Source: Thermoleophilia bacterium
GTDB lineage: Bacteria > Actinomycetota > Thermoleophilia > Gaiellales > Gaiellaceae
Assembly (NCBI GenBank): GCA_014534295.1
Contig: JACVRU010000114.1
Location: 1-5,720 of the forward strand
Direction of reading: 5' to 3'
Length of the DNA stretch: 5,720 nucleotides
Positions 4,843 through 5,720 of this stretch are shown piece by piece. Position numbers and translations under genes: made by a program. Under the pieces are notes generated by a model that searched no databases, was not told the DNA's origin, and saw only the letters and a list, made by a program, of their open reading frames with translations. Numbering within the stretch: position 1 is the stretch's first letter; each line of letters begins with the position of its first letter.

Positions 4843-5720
4843 GGCAGCCGGTCGTCGAGCCAGGCGCGGACGCCGCCCATCGACAGCCGCTCCTGCGCGA
4901 GCGAGTCGCGGTCGCGGACGGTCACGGTCTCGTCGGCGAGCGTCTGCTCGTCGACGGTGAACGCGAACGGCGTGCCGATCTCGTCCTGCCGCCGGTATCG
5001 CCGGCCGATCGCGCCACCGTCGTCGTACTCGACCAGGTGCTCGCCGCGCAGCTCCTCGTAGAGCGCGCGCGCGCGGCCGACCTGCTCGGCGTCCTTCGCG
5101 ATCAGCGGCAGGATCGCGGCCTTCACGGGCGCGACCGCCGGGTGCAGCCGCAGCACCGTCCGCCCGCGGCCGGCGACCTCCTCCTCGTGGTAGGCGTCCG
5201 CGAGCAGGGCCACGAAGATGCGCTCGATCGAGACGGCCGGCTCGATCACATGCGGCGTGTATCGCTCCCCGCCCTCGCCGACGAACTCGAGCCTCGTCCC
5301 GGAGTGTTCCGTGTGTTGCGCGAGGTCGAAGTCACCCCGGTTCGCGATCCCCTCGAGCTCGCCCCAGCCGATCGGGTACTCGTACTCGATGTCGCTGGTC
5401 GCCGAGGAGTAGTGCGACCGCTCCTCGGCCGAGTGCTCGCGGATGCGAAGCTTCTCCCGCCGTAGCCCGTACGCGAGATACCAGTCGAAGCGGGCCTGCA
5501 CCCAGTGCTCGAACCACCGCTCCGCGTCCGCCGGCGGCACGAAGAACTCCATCTCCATCTGCTCGAATTCGAGCACCCGGAAGAGGAAGTTGCCGGGCGT
5601 GATCTCGTTGCGGAAGGACTTGCCGACCTGCGCGATCCCGAAGGGGGGCTTGCGCCGGGCGATCTGGAGCACGTTCTTGAAGTTGACGAAGATCCCCTGC
5701 GCCGTCTCCGGGCGGAGGTA
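4839..5720 (-). CDS. glyQS: Glycyl-tRNA synthetase, single-chain alpha2 type (5' partial)
   Basis: The frame is open from the window edge and gives the C-terminal 293 residues of a class II synthetase that charges tRNA-Gly in the cytosol. The visible start YLRPETAQGIFVNFKN is a GlyRS signature. Motif 2 is FRNEITPGNFLFRVLEFEQ, with Arg37 of the visible part contacting ATP by homology. Motif 3 is VIEPAVSIERIFVALL, with the conserved arginine kept but Ser-Ile-Glu where Gly-(Val/Leu)-Asp/Glu is usual. A C-terminal anticodon-binding domain follows from about HPAVAPVKAAILPL to the end, including GRRYRRQDEIGTPFAFTVD. This is the eukaryote/archaeon-like single-chain form, not the GlyQ/GlyS tetramer. 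GTG at 5672 is an internal valine, since the homology continues upstream. It leads the minus-strand cluster and overlaps the esterase start by four bases. Confidence 0.96.
   Translation of the reverse strand, partial: YLRPETAQGIFVNFKNVLQIARRKPPFGIAQVGKSFRNEITPGNFLFRVLEFEQMEMEFFVPPADAERWFEHWVQARFDWYLAYGLRREKLRIREHSAEERSHYSSATSDIEYEYPIGWGELEGIANRGDFDLAQHTEHSGTRLEFVGEGGERYTPHVIEPAVSIERIFVALLADAYHEEEVAGRGRTVLRLHPAVAPVKAAILPLIAKDAEQVGRARALYEELRGEHLVEYDDGGAIGRRYRRQDEIGTPFAFTVDEQTLADETVTVRDRDSLAQERLSMGGVRAWLDDRLP

Noticed and set aside
3181..5061. 626-codon open frame on the plus strand
   Set aside because: It runs antisense across the membrane protein, the esterase and part of glyQS, all with clear family or membrane signatures; its Arg/Glu/Asp-rich product has no recognisable domain.
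4839..5672. GlyRS starting at the GTG at 5672
   Set aside because: The codons upstream continue the GlyRS signature YLRPETAQGIF to the window edge, so the GTG is an internal valine.

Overview
The window is G+C-rich, gene-dense bacterial chromosome with strong G/C third-position bias, GTG and TTG starts, and promoter-like hexamers placed directly at start codons. Together with a single-chain GlyRS and a glutaredoxin carrying the CGYC active site typical of actinobacterial mycoredoxins, this points to a high-GC actinobacterium. A deep-branching group such as Thermoleophilia is my guess; no rRNA or marker set is present to prove it. There are no rRNA, tRNA, CRISPR, phage or transposase genes.

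Layout. The plus strand opens with the C-terminal end of a pyrimidine-nucleoside (thymidine) phosphorylase. It overlaps mutM (Fpg, 8-oxoguanine DNA glycosylase), which has a TTG start fixed by the catalytic N-terminal proline. Next comes a small SnoaL/NTF2-like gene, whose probable -10 element contains the mutM stop codon. A minus-strand glutaredoxin-like gene converges on it, the two TAG stops sharing one CTAG. A 62-bp divergent region with a perfect 12-bp palindrome separates the glutaredoxin from plus-strand recO, which looks leaderless.

Right of recO the direction reverses. A minus-strand cluster reads, in transcription order: glyQS (5' end outside the window), an esterase D-like alpha/beta hydrolase joined to it by a GTGA stop/start overlap, a five-helix membrane protein with a soluble C-terminal domain, and a small unknown protein with a beta-rich, possibly OB-fold, N-terminal half. 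The close spacing suggests one transcript.

recO and this cluster converge on about 145 bp of non-coding, less G+C-rich DNA. It is bounded by two inverted copies of an interrupted palindrome with core GGGGTC(A/T)GACCCC, and has further short inverted and direct repeats inside. This looks like a REP-type or MITE-like non-autonomous repeat. One copy overlaps the recO stop and encodes its last residues. It is the least explained part of the window.

The genes are mostly housekeeping: nucleoside salvage, base-excision repair, thiol redox, recombinational repair and tRNA charging. recO lying near a glycyl-tRNA synthetase gene recalls the recO-glyS neighbourhood of many bacteria, though here they face each other with three genes between. 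I see no evidence for a complete new multi-gene system. The leads worth following are the repeat element, the unknown small protein and the glyQS-esterase coupling.
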